Shown: one piece after another, positions 1 through 11,828 of the stretch
Position numbering within the stretch: position 1 is the first letter of the stretch
How the letters are laid out: every line of letters starts with the position of its first letter
Assembly: GCA_958510825.1 (NCBI GenBank)
Contig: OY294050.1
Coordinates: forward strand, 3,201,340 to 3,265,339
DNA from: Brachypterus glaber
Taxonomy: Eukaryota > Arthropoda > Insecta > Coleoptera > Kateretidae
DNA: 64,000 bases
Direction of reading: 5' to 3'
Notes under the pieces: generated by a model
What the model was told of the DNA's origin: nothing
The model's database searches: none
What the model saw: only the letters and a program-made list of their open reading frames with translations
Translations under genes and position numbers: made by a program

Positions 1-3000
1 TATATATATATATATATATTATGAAAGATAATAGACGTATTAATATTTTACAAATGAGAAAAGCATAATTTCATGTTAAAAATAGTTTTTATCGTCATTA
101 AGCTTAAAAAAGCTTATTTTAACGTTTAGCGTAAATATTATTGAATAATTTTTGAAAGTTAATTTTCTGATCTATTTTTATGTATAATTGTCATGACAAC
201 TCGCTAAGATTTTTTTTAGATAAAAAGGCCATTTGTTTTTTTTTTTAAATATATTTTTTTTGACACTGAAGTTTTCTTTAATTTTAATAAACATAATTAT
301 GTTGAATTTGTTTTTAAAAGTTTATGTGCAGAGAGTAGTTTTGAAATACAGTTTTAATATTTGCAGTTATGAAGAAATTTAGTTATATCAAGGCTTAAAA
401 TTGGCATAAGTTACAGTTAAATATATTTTCCAAGAAATTATTAGTTTTTAACGTTTGTTTTATTTTTAAAATATAAATAAATGTTTTTTGAAGTTATTTT
501 TGCAGTTATCGATAGTACTCAAATGTTAAGTAATAATTATTGCATATGTTATGTTTTATGTCTGTATGTTAAGGTGGCCACCGAGAATAAATGTGCGTAT
601 GATTGGTTGAATAAAAGTCTATGAATGTTAATGCAAAATTTTGTTTTGTTTTGGGCATTAAAATGCGTAATTTCTTGTTTTTAAAAAAAGTTGTCGTTTT
701 TTTTTGAAGATACTATCAATAACTGACTATTTTTAATATTTTTGAGTGTTTTGATAATTTTGGTTGTTAAATTACTTTCAGTTTTTTAAGAAAAGCCTAA
801 ATGAATATTATAAAAATTAAAATTTATCTTTTGCACATAATTTTGTTAATTTTTTTATGTTTTACGAGTTTTTTTTATAAAATTACATTTTTTCAGTAAC
901 GTAATAAGAATAAGAAGCGCAATAAGAAACGTTTAGTTTGGTAATAATAAATTTTGAGTATATGAGTTCTTGGGTTAGCGAGTTATTTTTTTAAAGTAAT
1001 AATGAGTTAAGTAATTACGTTTTTTGAAAAGTTTGTAATCTACATAAATTTCAGTTAGAAAAATAGGAATTGATTTAATTTTTAAGGTTTGAAGCTGAAA
1101 CCTCTGTTTAAAACAGACTAATTTATCAATGAAAGTATTTTGCAATAATATTTGAACCTAGAAGTCTAAATTAAAGATTGTAGCTATATTTTTTTAAACT
1201 GATTAACAACCATAAGATATGGACTAATCAAGTATAGCTTATATCATTTGTAGTGTTACAAACACGTTTTCTTTTGACAAGTTTTGAGTGGAAAATATCA
1301 TAATAAATATTTGTTAATTTTTCAGAATGATGTATTAATGTAATAATTTGATTCAGTTTTATTGGTTTATATAGTAGGAAGTATTTAAAGTTTTTAGAGA
1401 TTTCGAAATGAATTATGAAAAGGTATAGTTATAAAAGAGGTTTTATTGAGTTTATAGGTATATTTTTATACATTTGCTTCAAAAGTTAAGCAAATTAAGA
1501 ATTTAAAAAGGTTTTTTTTGTTTATATTATACAGTCCAAATGAAATTTTTAGCAGAAGCTAAAAGTGTTAGTATGGTATACCATAGAAGTATTTTTTTGA
1601 ATTTAAAAGTATATACCGGTATATTAAGTAAAAGAATAGGTACATAAACCTATGAGTACATAAATAAGAGAAATAAGGTAAAATAAGTGAAATAAAATAA
1701 TTTGATAAATAAATTAGTAAATATTGGGTATAATTAGTAAAGGAATTGGTACAAAAACCTATGCATATATGAGTAGATAAATAAGAGAAGTAAGGTAAAA
1801 TAAGGAAAATAAAATAAGTTAATAAATAAATTAGTAAATATTGAGTATAATAAATAAACTAATAATGAGTAAATAATTAGGAAATAAAAAATGAGTAAAT
1901 AATGGAACTAGTATTTTTAATTATCGTTACGTGATCATTATACCAATTGAAACAGATTAAGATTAATTACACGAACGCTATAGTTACGTTGTAATTGCAA
2001 TATGGAATAAAAATAAGAAAATAATTAATATCTTGTTACATGTTTGTAACTTAGTTCGAAACGATCTCGTCACAAAACAGTTACTACGTATCCACGTAAT
2101 TGTGTGGTAGTTATTTGTTACTATTTCGTAATGTATAAAGTTTTTTTAAAAAACGTAGTTTTTATCTATATTATAATTAATTAATTTTTTTTATGTTTGC
2201 AGCAATGTACATTTTAAATCATTTTAGTAATATAACCCTGGTAATCATTTTGTTGAGTAGCTGCGTAATTAAGCAACTTTGTTATTTCTATTGAGTAAAA
2301 ATGGATAAAAGTAATGCTTTTGGTAGAATATACAATTCTGTTACTAATCAGAATATGTTTAATTGTTTTAACACCGTAAAGTAATATAATTAGTGAGATC
2401 TACGTAATAACAACTCATGAATGGTAACGGTTACAATTATTTAGGTAAAATTCACAAAGAATGCTAGTTGAGAGATATGAAAATGAATATGAGAATAAAG
2501 AATAATTGTGTTAAAGATTAATTAGTTAATTAATTAATTAGAGTACTAGTACATTAGTTATATTTAGTAAGAGGTACCTCACGAACACAAACACGAATAC
2601 AAACTTGAATCAAATTTTAGCTGAAGTTTTTAATGAAGTTTTTTGACATTTTTTTTGAAGTTTTGTTTAGAATAGAGTTTTATGAAACAGTTAAAATAAA
2701 GAAATCAAATGTTTGTAATTAAGTTTAAATTAATAATGAAACTTAAGGTAAACGTTACAGGTAGTAACTTACTATTTTGTGTGTATACATATGTGTTTTT
2801 TATTATGAGAAAAGTTTTGCGTTTATTAAGGAATTAATTAAATTTTAGGTATAAATAGTAATGCTTTGTTTCTAATGTTTTTTTATGAGTTTTAGGTCTG
2901 GTTTGTCAATATTGATTCTGTGTTGAGAAAAGATATTTGAATAACGAAAAGTTTTTGTCAAGTTAAGGTTGTTGGTTGTATCCAAACTTCAGGAGTTTGT

Positions 3001-3594
3001 GGAAGTGCTGACAATGTGATCAGAAGAAGTTAGTAGTTAAACTTTAAGCTTGCTGAAGTTACCTTAAAGGTTAGGTAAAGTTAGGAGTTTTTCTAAGGTT
3101 TTGTAGTTATTATGGAGTTGTACTGAAGTTACACTGTTATACCGATGCTTGACAGGCAATTGATATTTTCCCGTTTTCTCGTGAAAACTGGGGAAATAAA
3201 ATTTAGTTTGAACGTATTAATTTTTTTTTGTTACAGTTCCGTTCCTTTTTCTTTTGTTTTGGTTGTTTTCCATATTCATTCCGTAGATGATGCTAACGCT
3301 AATAGAGAAGAATAATATTAATCACTTTAGATTTTTGTGCTACTTGGGATTGAATTGAGTAGGTTCTAAAGTAGTTCATTAATTTGAATATTGGTTTTTA
3401 TTATAAGAGACTGATTGAGTAGGTCTCAAGAAGAATTAGCATAGGATTGTCTGAGTGCCAGAGTTAGGAGTGGAGATTATAGAAGAAAGAAGAAGATGAT
3501 GTCCATTTCAGAAGATTATATTGCCATTTTGTTTTGTATAAATAGTATCTAAATCAATTAATTTAAAGTTTTGTTCAAATTAATCTGATTTTTT
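1..3594. other. AT-rich stretch without recognisable genes
   Basis: No convincing coding region on either strand. It opens with a short TA dinucleotide run (1-20). Poly-T and poly-A runs are frequent and all reading frames are short. Apart from the tandem duplication listed separately and the possible polypurine tract at its right edge, I see no structure. It could be the internal part of a badly decayed LTR retrotransposon, given the feature at 3595, but no protein remnant supports that. Confidence 0.6.
1627..1856. repeat. 110-bp tandem duplication
   Basis: Two adjacent diverged copies, starting at 1627 and 1737. Both run through 'agtaaa.gaat.ggtac', 'aacctatg', 'ataaataagaga.ataaggtaaaataag' and 'aaattagtaaatattg.gtataat', broken here for length. 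Offset is 110 bp. The sequence is A-rich and has no coding potential. Confidence 0.7.
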
Positions 3595-3640
3595 AAAAGG
3601 GGGGAGTATTGTAACAGAGTGGTCACCCTGTATATATTGA
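3595..3640 (+). other. possible polypurine tract and LTR start
   Basis: A purine run, AAAAGGGGGGAG (3595-3606), is followed at 3610 by TGTAACAG and then GGTCACCCTG. A G-rich polypurine tract directly before a TG-starting LTR is the usual 3' layout of Ty3/gypsy-type retrotransposons. No second LTR copy, no primer-binding site and no gag or pol remnant were found, so this may be a relic or a chance match. Confidence 0.25.
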
Positions 3641-5265
3641 GTATTTATATTTTTATTTGTATGGTTATTGAACGTGACATAGCATTGTTCTTAACGGGTG
3701 GTTTGCTGTTTATTTTTACAGATGCTAATATTATTAGTATTTGGGAAGCTTGCATTTTGTGTAATTGAGGCGTTTACATAAAAAGGGTGTACATTTTTAT
3801 TAGACTAATTAATTGGTTAATTCGGTTTTCTTAATTAATAAATATGGGAATATCTTTAATGATGTTGTTTTAGATACTGGCAATAGTTAGGGATTGTTTG
3901 TAAAAATGGTTTTTTCTACTTCGAAGCAATGTCATGAAAATCAATATCAATCAATATGTAGAAGTAGTTTTTTTTAATCATTTCGCTTAATTAAATTTAA
4001 ATTCATTTTCAGTAATTTAAAGTAATTCAGTTTATTTTGATCGAAAACTCCTCAGATATTTTTTGTTTATAGTTTTATGACTGGTATATCAGCATCTTTG
4101 GGAAGGGACGTTTTGCCTGTTTTTAGTTATGGTTAAAAATGGGATTCGGAAATATGTAGTCGTCTAGTAAAGTTGGGTCTTAGGGAAGTTGTAGAATTAA
4201 CGTAATATGTGAAAATTTAAAGTAAAATTTAGAGTCGCGCGTATAGAAATATCTGAAGGGTAAAGATGCTATGATTTCATAATTTTTCCATTTCAACTTA
4301 AAATATTTTGTTGTTTTTTTATTTGTTTTTAACTTTTCATTTTTCTTTAAATTAAATTCTTTTCATTGTTGTTTAATCCTTTTGTTTTATTGGCAAGATA
4401 TATTTTAATTAATTTAAAATATATTTGAAGTTTCTTTACCTTTCGCATATCTACAGTTTGTGTTATAAGAAGAAGTCTTCACTGGAATAAGAAAGTCAGA
4501 TAAGTATTAAGTAGTAATTAGATTCTTATATTAACATTTGTTATCATATGATATATGATAATGTAATATTATTACTGGTGGCACGCTACCCAAATAGCAA
4601 CTATACAGCTATTTGTATTTGATACGCCTCCAAATAATAGTGTGTGGTTCTAAATTAATGCCTTAGATAATTAATATTTTTGGCTATAATTGGGACCAGC
4701 ACCCTATTACATAGTTTATTTTCAAAGAGACTCGTAAAATAGTTATTTACGTCGCGAAATTATGCTTTGGTATTTAAGGGGTCTTTCTACCTTAGAAATA
4801 ATCGTTTTTATGGCCAGAAAATGGCGCTTAAAAAATCTAAAGAAATTGTTTTTGTATTTTTTGAATATAAATAAACATACCTACAAAATTTCACAATGAT
4901 ATCTTTTTTATTGCTATATAAAAAAAAATATTTAAAAAAAGATTATTTTTATAATTATCCAAACCCCTTAAGAATAATAGTAGATTACAGGTCGACTTGA
5001 AAAATAGTACTTTTCCGAGACCTTATTAATGGTTGAGGTACGAAGGGCTGAAACCCTTTATAGGTCGGGGAGACTTATATACCATTTTATTTGCAACTGT
5101 TTTTATTTAAAAATAAAGTACCTAACTAATTTTTTTGAAACTAGATGTTTGAATTCAAATGAAGGAAATAATATACCTAATACTTTGTAAAAAACATTGA
5201 TTTAAACTGTACAATTTAAGTCTTTTAAACAAAATGTATTAGATTATATTCGTGTTTATCACGAC
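3641..5265. other. unassigned AT-rich sequence
   Basis: No gene, RNA gene or repeat structure recognised. Short palindromes such as the one around 4540-4563 are expected at this base composition. Confidence 0.5.
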
Positions 5266-5346
5266 AACCGCAGCTCAGCCATCTTGCTTCACGATACCGG
5301 TGGCGCTATCTAGCGGAAATGATTGATTTATGATGCAGACCAGTAA
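5266..5346 (+). repeat. dispersed repeat with GGTGGCGC motif, copy 1
   Basis: This segment recurs in inverted orientation at 18128-18240. Both copies share a 'cagccatcttg' start, the core CCGGTGGCGCTATCTAGCGG (5297-5316 here; GGTGGCGCCATCTAGCGG at the other site, minus strand) and a following 'gcagaccagtaat'. The two copies differ in spacing between these blocks. The core resembles the GGTGGCGC core of insect CTCF sites. Confidence 0.55.
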
Positions 5347-5355
5347 TATTAATGT

Positions 5356-5622
5356 TTAGGTCAACGAACTAATAACTCTTCTCTCTAGAATAGGCATTTC
5401 ATTCGTTAAAACTGACAAAAACGTCGGCAACATAAACATTCGTCTGTCTTACTTCCACATATTTGTTCTAACAGAGACAACAATACCAGTTACTGGTAAC
5501 TGTTATTATTCAGGCCTGAATATACCTGCTATCTGTTTACAAACAAACAGAGATGTTGGCGATACTTTATTTTAACGGTATGAGTATTCTAGAAAGAAGA
5601 GTTATTAGTTCGTTGGTTAGGT
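5356..5622. mobile_element. foldback (MITE-like) element
   Basis: Outer arms are inverted copies: left 5359-5392 contains AACGAACTAATAACTCTTCT, and right 5585-5623 contains its reverse complement with a few mismatches. The centre (about 5490) keeps a weak palindrome around CCAGTTACTGG. There is no coding capacity and no clear target duplication. Confidence 0.65.
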
Positions 5623-6046
5623 CCAGACTAGGAAACACGTACTTCCCGAGCTTTATTAATACATGTAATATTACATTATAACAGTTGTATGTATAACAGT
5701 TGTGAATAAAATTACTTTTTTATTTAATTCTTATACTGCTCTACAAATAAGTTGAATATTTGTGACCGGCTAAAAAATATTTTGCCATTTGCCATTTTTT
5801 TAATGTTTATTATTATATTTTACTTCTATATTTTTCTGTAGAATTACCCTTTATAATTGTGTTTTTGCTATTTCTGAATCATAGTATTTACTGCAAGGTA
5901 ATGAACTTTTAGATAAGGTTTTTCTTTAAGTCTGTTTACATTTTGGTCTGTAAACATTACATTTTCATATCATTAATTAATGTAATTTACTTATATTTTA
6001 TTTTTTGTTGATGTACCTACAATTATGGCTAATGATCGGGCGAGGG
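5623..6046. other. unassigned AT-rich sequence
   Basis: No feature recognised between the foldback element and the repeat fragment that precedes the tandem array. Confidence 0.5.
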
Positions 6047-6137
6047 CGTAGATCTTTTTCTTCTATGGAGGGGGGTAATACCCAGGGCTGGCCTTTCAAG
6101 CCTCAAATTTGGCGCCTCTAGCAAAGAAAAAACACAC
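6047..6137 (+). mobile_element. fragment of element at 16338-16647
   Basis: Starts CGTAGATCTTTTTCTTCTAT and matches the left end of the element at 16338 for about 85 bp, through 'taatacccagggc.ggcctttcaagcctcaaatttggcgcc'-type sequence. It is cut off where the tandem array begins at 6138, so it marks the left boundary of the array. Confidence 0.65.
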
Positions 6138-6476
6138 TACGACAGCTGAAATCTCAAAATTAATCTGCCCAAGTGAGCCCCCATTTTGAGCGATAACACT
6201 GCACAAAACTTCCTAACATTTATTATAATAAAATCAACAAAGATATTTCTGACTCATATGATAATGTTATGTAATTTTTTAACAAAAGGCATTCTAAATT
6301 TAATCTTGTTCATTTCATTACAGTCTGCCGAATGAAGTGGATCGTTCCGTGTTTTTTCTTGTGTTTTTAGTTCTGAACGTTATTAGTGTATGTTTTGTGT
6401 TTTTACACTAACTATATATGGCTTGTCGGACTACTTAGGAATAATTTTTCAACCGCGAGTGTAAGTAATTTTGATT

Positions 6477-6704
6477 ACACTGGTCTACAAAAAAAAATCT
6501 TCTCCAAGGACTAAACCTATCATGCCTTAAGTATTTTTGTGTGCTGAAACCGAGTTTTCGTAAATCCCGGTTTTTATTAGGCATTGGTTATAAGTGCCTA
6601 AAAAAGTAAACTTTTTCGGATTCATCAGCACACAAAAATACTTAACGCATGATAGGTTTTGGTCTTTGGAGAAGATTTTTTTTTCTTTTTTTGTAGACCA
6701 GTGT
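6477..6704. mobile_element. hairpin MITE inside array unit 1
   Basis: Arms of about 70 bp: left starts ACACTGGTCTACAAAAAAAA, right ends with GTAGACCAGTGT. The arms match through CTTCTCCAAGGACTAAACC, AAGTATTTTTGTGTGCTGA and their complements. Copies lie at the same place in each unit: 7770-8030, 9112-9361 and 10430-10688. Unit 1 lacks about 33 bp of loop-side sequence present in units 2-4. Being at the same position in every unit, it inserted before the array was amplified. Confidence 0.8.
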
Positions 6705-7287
6705 TATTAAGATAAATATTTTTTAACTTTGAGCAATTATGAGTAACTTTGGGGAACGGAAAATTTTTAAATGGGGAGGGGCAATTTACGACAGCTGAAA
6801 TATCGAAATTAAGCTGCAGCTGAGCATGCCCAAGTGGGCCCCCATTTTGAGCGGTATCATTGCACAAAACTTTCTAAAGTTTATTATAATAAAATCGGCA
6901 ACGATATTCCTGACTCATATGATAACGTTATGTAACTTTTTAACAAGTGCCATTGTAAACTAAATATTTTAGTCATTTCATTACAGTCTGCCGAATAAAG
7001 TGGATCGTTTTTGTTTGTTTTTTGTTCTAAACAGTATTAGTGTATGTTTTGTGTGTTTTTTTTATAATACTATAGTGTATTTAGGAATAATTTTTAAACC
7101 GCGAGTAAATGTAAGTAATTTTGAAACGATTTTGAACAATTTTTAATTACACAGCCACACAAAAAAAAATGTCAAGTGTTTTTTTGGAGACCACTGTATT
7201 ACCGTGTATTTTATGGAGCTGAACCCGAATTTGAGGTCAAAATAGAAACTCATCCGATTAGTTTTGGAGATAAACTCAAAAAATATT

Positions 7288-7429
7288 AGGGAACGTTCAA
7301 GTATTACGTAACGAAAATTTTGATCATTTTGGACACCCCCCCTGTAAAGCTATTTTCATATACCATTAACATGGGCGTAACACTCCAAAATGACCCCCCC
7401 CCAAGGAGCGTACTTAATACTTGGGGGAG
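7288..7429. mobile_element. GGGAACG-family MITE inside array unit 1
   Basis: Left terminus GGGAACGTTCAAGTATTACG, followed by a block also seen in opposite orientation at 33529-33670 (CATTAACATGGGCGTAACAC here). The right terminus is degenerate (GGAGCGTACTTAATACTTGG). Equivalent copies start at 8617 and 9945. Unit 4 is truncated before this point. Confidence 0.75.
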
Positions 7430-10400
7430 TTACGACAGCCGAAATCTCAAAATTAATCTGCCCAAGTGAGCCCCCATTTTGAGCTATAACACTGCACAAA
7501 ACTTCCTAACATTTATTATAATAAAATCAACAAAGATATTTCTGACTAATATGATAATGTTATGTAATTTTTTAACAAAAGGCATTCTAAATTTAATCCG
7601 GTTCATTTCATTACAGTCTGCCGAATGAAGTGGATCGTTCCGTGGTTTTTCTTGTGTTTTTAGTTCTGAACGTTATTAGTGTATGTTTTGTGTTTTTACA
7701 CTAACTATATATGGCTTGTCGGACTACTTAGGAATAATTTTTCAACCGCGAGTGTAAGTAATTTTGATTACACTGGTCTACAAAAAAAAATCTTCTCCAA
7801 GGACTAAACCTATCATGTCTTAAGTATTTTTGTGTGCTGAAACCGAATTTTCAATTTAAAAAACTTTCTATCGTGTAGATTTCGAGTAAATCCCGGTTTT
7901 TATTAGGCATTGGTTATAAGTGCCTAAAAAAGTAAACTTTTTCGGATTCATCAGCACACAAAAATACTTAACGCATGATAGGTTTTGGTCTTTGAAGAAG
8001 ATTTTTTTTTATTTTTTTGTAGACCAGTGTTATCAAGATAAATATCTTTTAACTTTGAGCAATTATGAGGAACTTTGGGGAACGGAAAATTTTTAAATGG
8101 GGAGGGGCAATTTACGACAGCTGAAATATCGAAATTAAGCTGCAGCTGAGCATGCCCAAGTGGGCCCTCATTTTGAGCGGTATCATTGCACAAAACTTTC
8201 TAAAGTTTATTATAATAAAATCGGCAACGATATTCCTGACTCATATGATAACGTTATGTAACTTTTTAACAAGTGCCATTGTAAACTAAATATTTTAGTC
8301 ATTTCATTACAGTCTGCCGAATAAAGTGGATCGTTTTTGTTTGTTTTTTGTTCTAAACAGTATTAGTGTATGTTTTGTGTGTTTTTTTTATAATACTATA
8401 GTGTATTTAGGAATAATTTTTAAACCGCGAGTAAATGTAAGTAATTTTAAAACGATTTTGAACAATTTTTAATTACACAGCCACACAAAAATAAAAATGT
8501 CAAGTGCCTTTTTGGAGACCACTGTATAACCGTGTATTTTATGGAGCTGAACCCAAATTTGAGGTCAAAATAGAAACTCATCCGATTAGTTTTGGAGATA
8601 AACTCAAAAAATATTAGGGAACGTTCAAGTATTACGTATAGCAAATTTTGATCATTTTGGACACCCCCCCTGTAAAGCTATTTTCATATACCATTAACAT
8701 GGGCGTAACACTCCAAAATGACCCCCCCCCCCCCAAGGAGCGTACTTAATACTTGGGGGAGTTACGACAGCCGAAATCTCAAAATTAATCTGCCCAAGTG
8801 AGCCCCCATTTTGAGCGATAACACTGCACAAAACTTCCTAACATTTATTATAATAAAATCAACAAAGATATTTCTGACTAATATGATAATGTTATGTAAT
8901 TTTTTAACAAAAGGCATTCTAAATTTAATCTTGTTCATTTCATTACAGTCTGCCGATAGAAGTGGATCGTTCCGTGTTTTTTCTCGTGTTTTTAGTTCTG
9001 AACGTTATTAGTGTATGTTTTGTGTTTTTACACTAACTATATATGACTTGTCGGACTACTTAGGAATAATTTTTCAACCGCGAGTGTAAGTAATTTTGAT
9101 TACACTGGTCTACAAAAAAAAATCTTCTCCAAGGACTAAACCTATCATGTCTTAAGTATTTTTGTGTGCTGAAACCGAATTTTCAATTTAAAAAACTTTC
9201 TCCGCGTAGATTTCGAGTAAATCCCGGTTTTTATTAGGCATTGGTTATAAGTGCCTAAAAAAGTAAACTTTTTCGGATTCATCAGCACACAAAAATACTT
9301 AACGCAAGATAGGTTTTGGTCTTTGGAGAAGATTTTTTTTTCTTTTTTTGTAGACCAGTGTTATTAAGATAAATATTTTTTAACTTTGAGCAATTATGAG
9401 TAACTTTGGGGAACGGAAAATTTTTAAATGGGGAGGGGCAATTTACGACAGCTGAAATACCGAAATTAAGCTGCAGCTGAACATGCCCAAGTGGGCCCCC
9501 ATTTTGAGCGGTATCATTGCACAAAACTTTCTAAAGTTTATTATAATAAAATCGGCAACGATATTCCTGACTCATATGATAACGTTATGTAACTTTTTAA
9601 CAAGTGCCATTGTAAACTAAATATTTTAGTCATTTCATTACAGTCTGCCGAATAAAGTGGATCGTTTTTGTTTGTTTTTTGTTCTAAACAGTATTAGTGT
9701 ATGTTTTGTGTGTTTTTTTTATAATACTATAGTGTATATAGGAATAATTTTTAAACCGCGAGTAAATGTAAGTAATTTTAAAACGATTTTGAACAATTTT
9801 TAATTACACAGCCACACAAAAAAAAATGTCAAGTGTTTTTTTGGAGACCACTGTATTACCGTGTATTTTATGGAGCTGAACCCGAATTTGAGGTCAAAAT
9901 AAAACTCATCCGATTAGTTTTGGAGATAAACTCAAAAAATGTTAGGGAACGTTCAAGTATTACGTAACGCAAATTTTGATCATTTTGAACACCCCCCCCT
10001 GTAAAGCTATTTTCATATACCATTAACATGGGCGTAACACTCCAAAATGACCCCCCCCCCCCAAGGAGCGTACGTAATACTTGGAGGGGTTACGACAGCT
10101 GAAATCTCAAAATTAATCTGCCCAAGTGAGCCCCCATTTTGAGCGATAACACTGCACAAAACTTCCTAACATTTATTATAATAAAATCAACAAAGATATT
10201 TCTGACTCATATGATAATGTTATGTAATTTTTTAACAAAAGGCATTCTAAATTTAATCTTGTTCATTTCATTACAGTCTGCCGAATGAAGTGGATCGATC
10301 CGTGTTTTTTCTCGTGTTTTTAGTTCTGAACGTTATTAGTGTATGTTTTGTGTTTTTACACTAACTATATATGGCTTGTCGGACTACTTAGGAATAATTT

Positions 10401-11153
10401 TTCAACCGCGAGTGTAAGTAATTTTGATTACACTGGTCTACAAAAAAAATCTCCAAGGACTAAACCTATCATGCCTTAAGTATTTTTGTGTGCTGAAACC
10501 GAATTTTCAATTTTGAAAAACTTTCTACCGCGTAGATTTCGAGTAAATCCCTGTTTTTATTAGAGATTGGTTATACGTGCCTAAAAAAGTAAACTTTTTC
10601 GGATTCATCAGCACACAAAAATACTTAACGCATGATAGGTTTTGGTCTTTGGAGAAGATTTTTTTTTTCTTTTTTTGTAGACCAGTGTTATTAAGATAAA
10701 TATTTTTTAACTTTGAGCAATTATGAGTAACTTTGGGGAACAGAAAATTTTTAAATGGGGAGGGGCAATTTACGACAGCTGAAATACCGAAATTAAGCTG
10801 CAGCTGAGCATGCCCAAGTGGGCCCCCATTTTGAGCGGTATCATTGCACAAAACTTTCTAAAGTTTATTATAATAAAATCGGCAACGATATTCCTGAATC
10901 ATATGATAATGTTATGTAATTTTTTAACAAGTGCCATTGTAAACTAAATATTTTAGTCATTTCATTACAGTCTGCCGAATAAAGTGGATCGTTTTTGTTT
11001 GTTTTTGTTCTAAACAGTATTAGTGTATGTTTTGTGTGTGTTTTTTATAATACTATAGTGTATTTAGGAATAATTTTTAAACCGCGAGTAAATGTAAGTA
11101 ATTTTAAAACGATTTTGAATAATTTTTAATTACACAGCCACACAAAAAAAAAT

Positions 11154-11285
11154 GTTTACACCATGGGTTCTATATTTTAAGTCCAGGTACTTTTTGTCTA
11201 CCTATCTCTGTTTATAGCATTTTGTAAACAGAGATAGGTAGATAAAAAGTACCTGGACTTAAAATATAGTACCCATGGTGTAAAC
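11154..11285. mobile_element. near-perfect 132-bp hairpin
   Basis: Left arm 11154-11214 starts GTTTACACCATGGGTTCTAT. The right arm 11225-11285 is its reverse complement with about three differences. The loop is about 10 bp. It lies exactly at the broken right edge of the tandem array, so it may have inserted there or created the break. Non-coding. Confidence 0.85.
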
Positions 11286-11291
11286 TAAGCC

Positions 11292-11480
11292 TTTAACAGC
11301 GGCTATATTTAAAAGTTTATTTTTAAATTAATTTTTTTACGAGATGACACTACTGGCGGATCCGTGCACTATAGAATTCTATCAGTCTCATATATATTTG
11401 CGGCAAATAATAGATTTCTATAGCTCACGGAGTCCATCTCATACATTTTTTGTGAACTTTTAAATATGGCCGCTGTTAAA
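11292..11480. mobile_element. foldback element with TTAACAGCGGC termini
   Basis: Termini TTAACAGCGGCTATATTTAA and GCCGCTGTTAA are inverted. Inner arm parts around GAGATGAC...GGATCCGTG and CACGGA.GTCCATCTC also pair. Total about 190 bp, only 6 bp after the preceding hairpin. Non-coding. Confidence 0.7.
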
Positions 11481-11828
11481 CTCTTATATTAAATACGGAT
11501 TAGTTTCATATTACTCTTTTTCAAAAAAGTACTTAAAAAAATAAAAACCTATAAAAACGAATTTTTGTTATGCGACCAATATTAAGCCCGATTTTTATCA
11601 AAAAAAAATCCCATCCGAGAACTCGTTATGTCCTACAGCCGCCAGTCCGATGCTGATTTAACGTCCAAAAACGTATTAATAACTTATTAAGTTATTTTAT
11701 TTAAACTGTTATTTAACTTTGATCTCGGTTATTTTGAGGTAATTTTTTTAAACTAAATCTTTTTGTTACAGAACTACATAAGCTGGAGAAGTCAGTCATA
11801 TAAACAGAGACAGTATAGGTACAAAAAC
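11481..11828. other. unassigned spacer
   Basis: AT-rich sequence between two foldback elements. No gene or repeat recognised. Confidence 0.5.

Larger units (their letters stand above)
6138..11153. repeat. higher-order tandem array, four ~1.33-kb units
   Basis: Units start at 6138, 7431, 8763 and 10091, each with TACGACAGC(T/C)GAAATCTC. Spacings are 1293, 1332 and 1328 bp. The last unit stops early at 11153. Within each unit a second, diverged half-unit starts with TACGACAGCTGAAATA.CGAA at 6787, 8113, 9444 and 10771. Half-units share blocks such as CATTTCATTACAGTCTGCCG and TTTATTATAATAAAATC. Each unit also holds a hairpin element between the halves. Units 1-3 hold a GGGAACG-type MITE after the second half. 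Open frames of about 80 codons recurring on the minus strand are by-products of the repeat. Confidence 0.92.

Noticed and set aside
6625..10851. Four minus-strand frames of 80-108 codons with nearly the same protein
   Set aside because: They lie at the same place in each unit of the tandem array and cross a hairpin MITE with a poly-lysine run caused by poly-T. They are repeat by-products, not a gene family.
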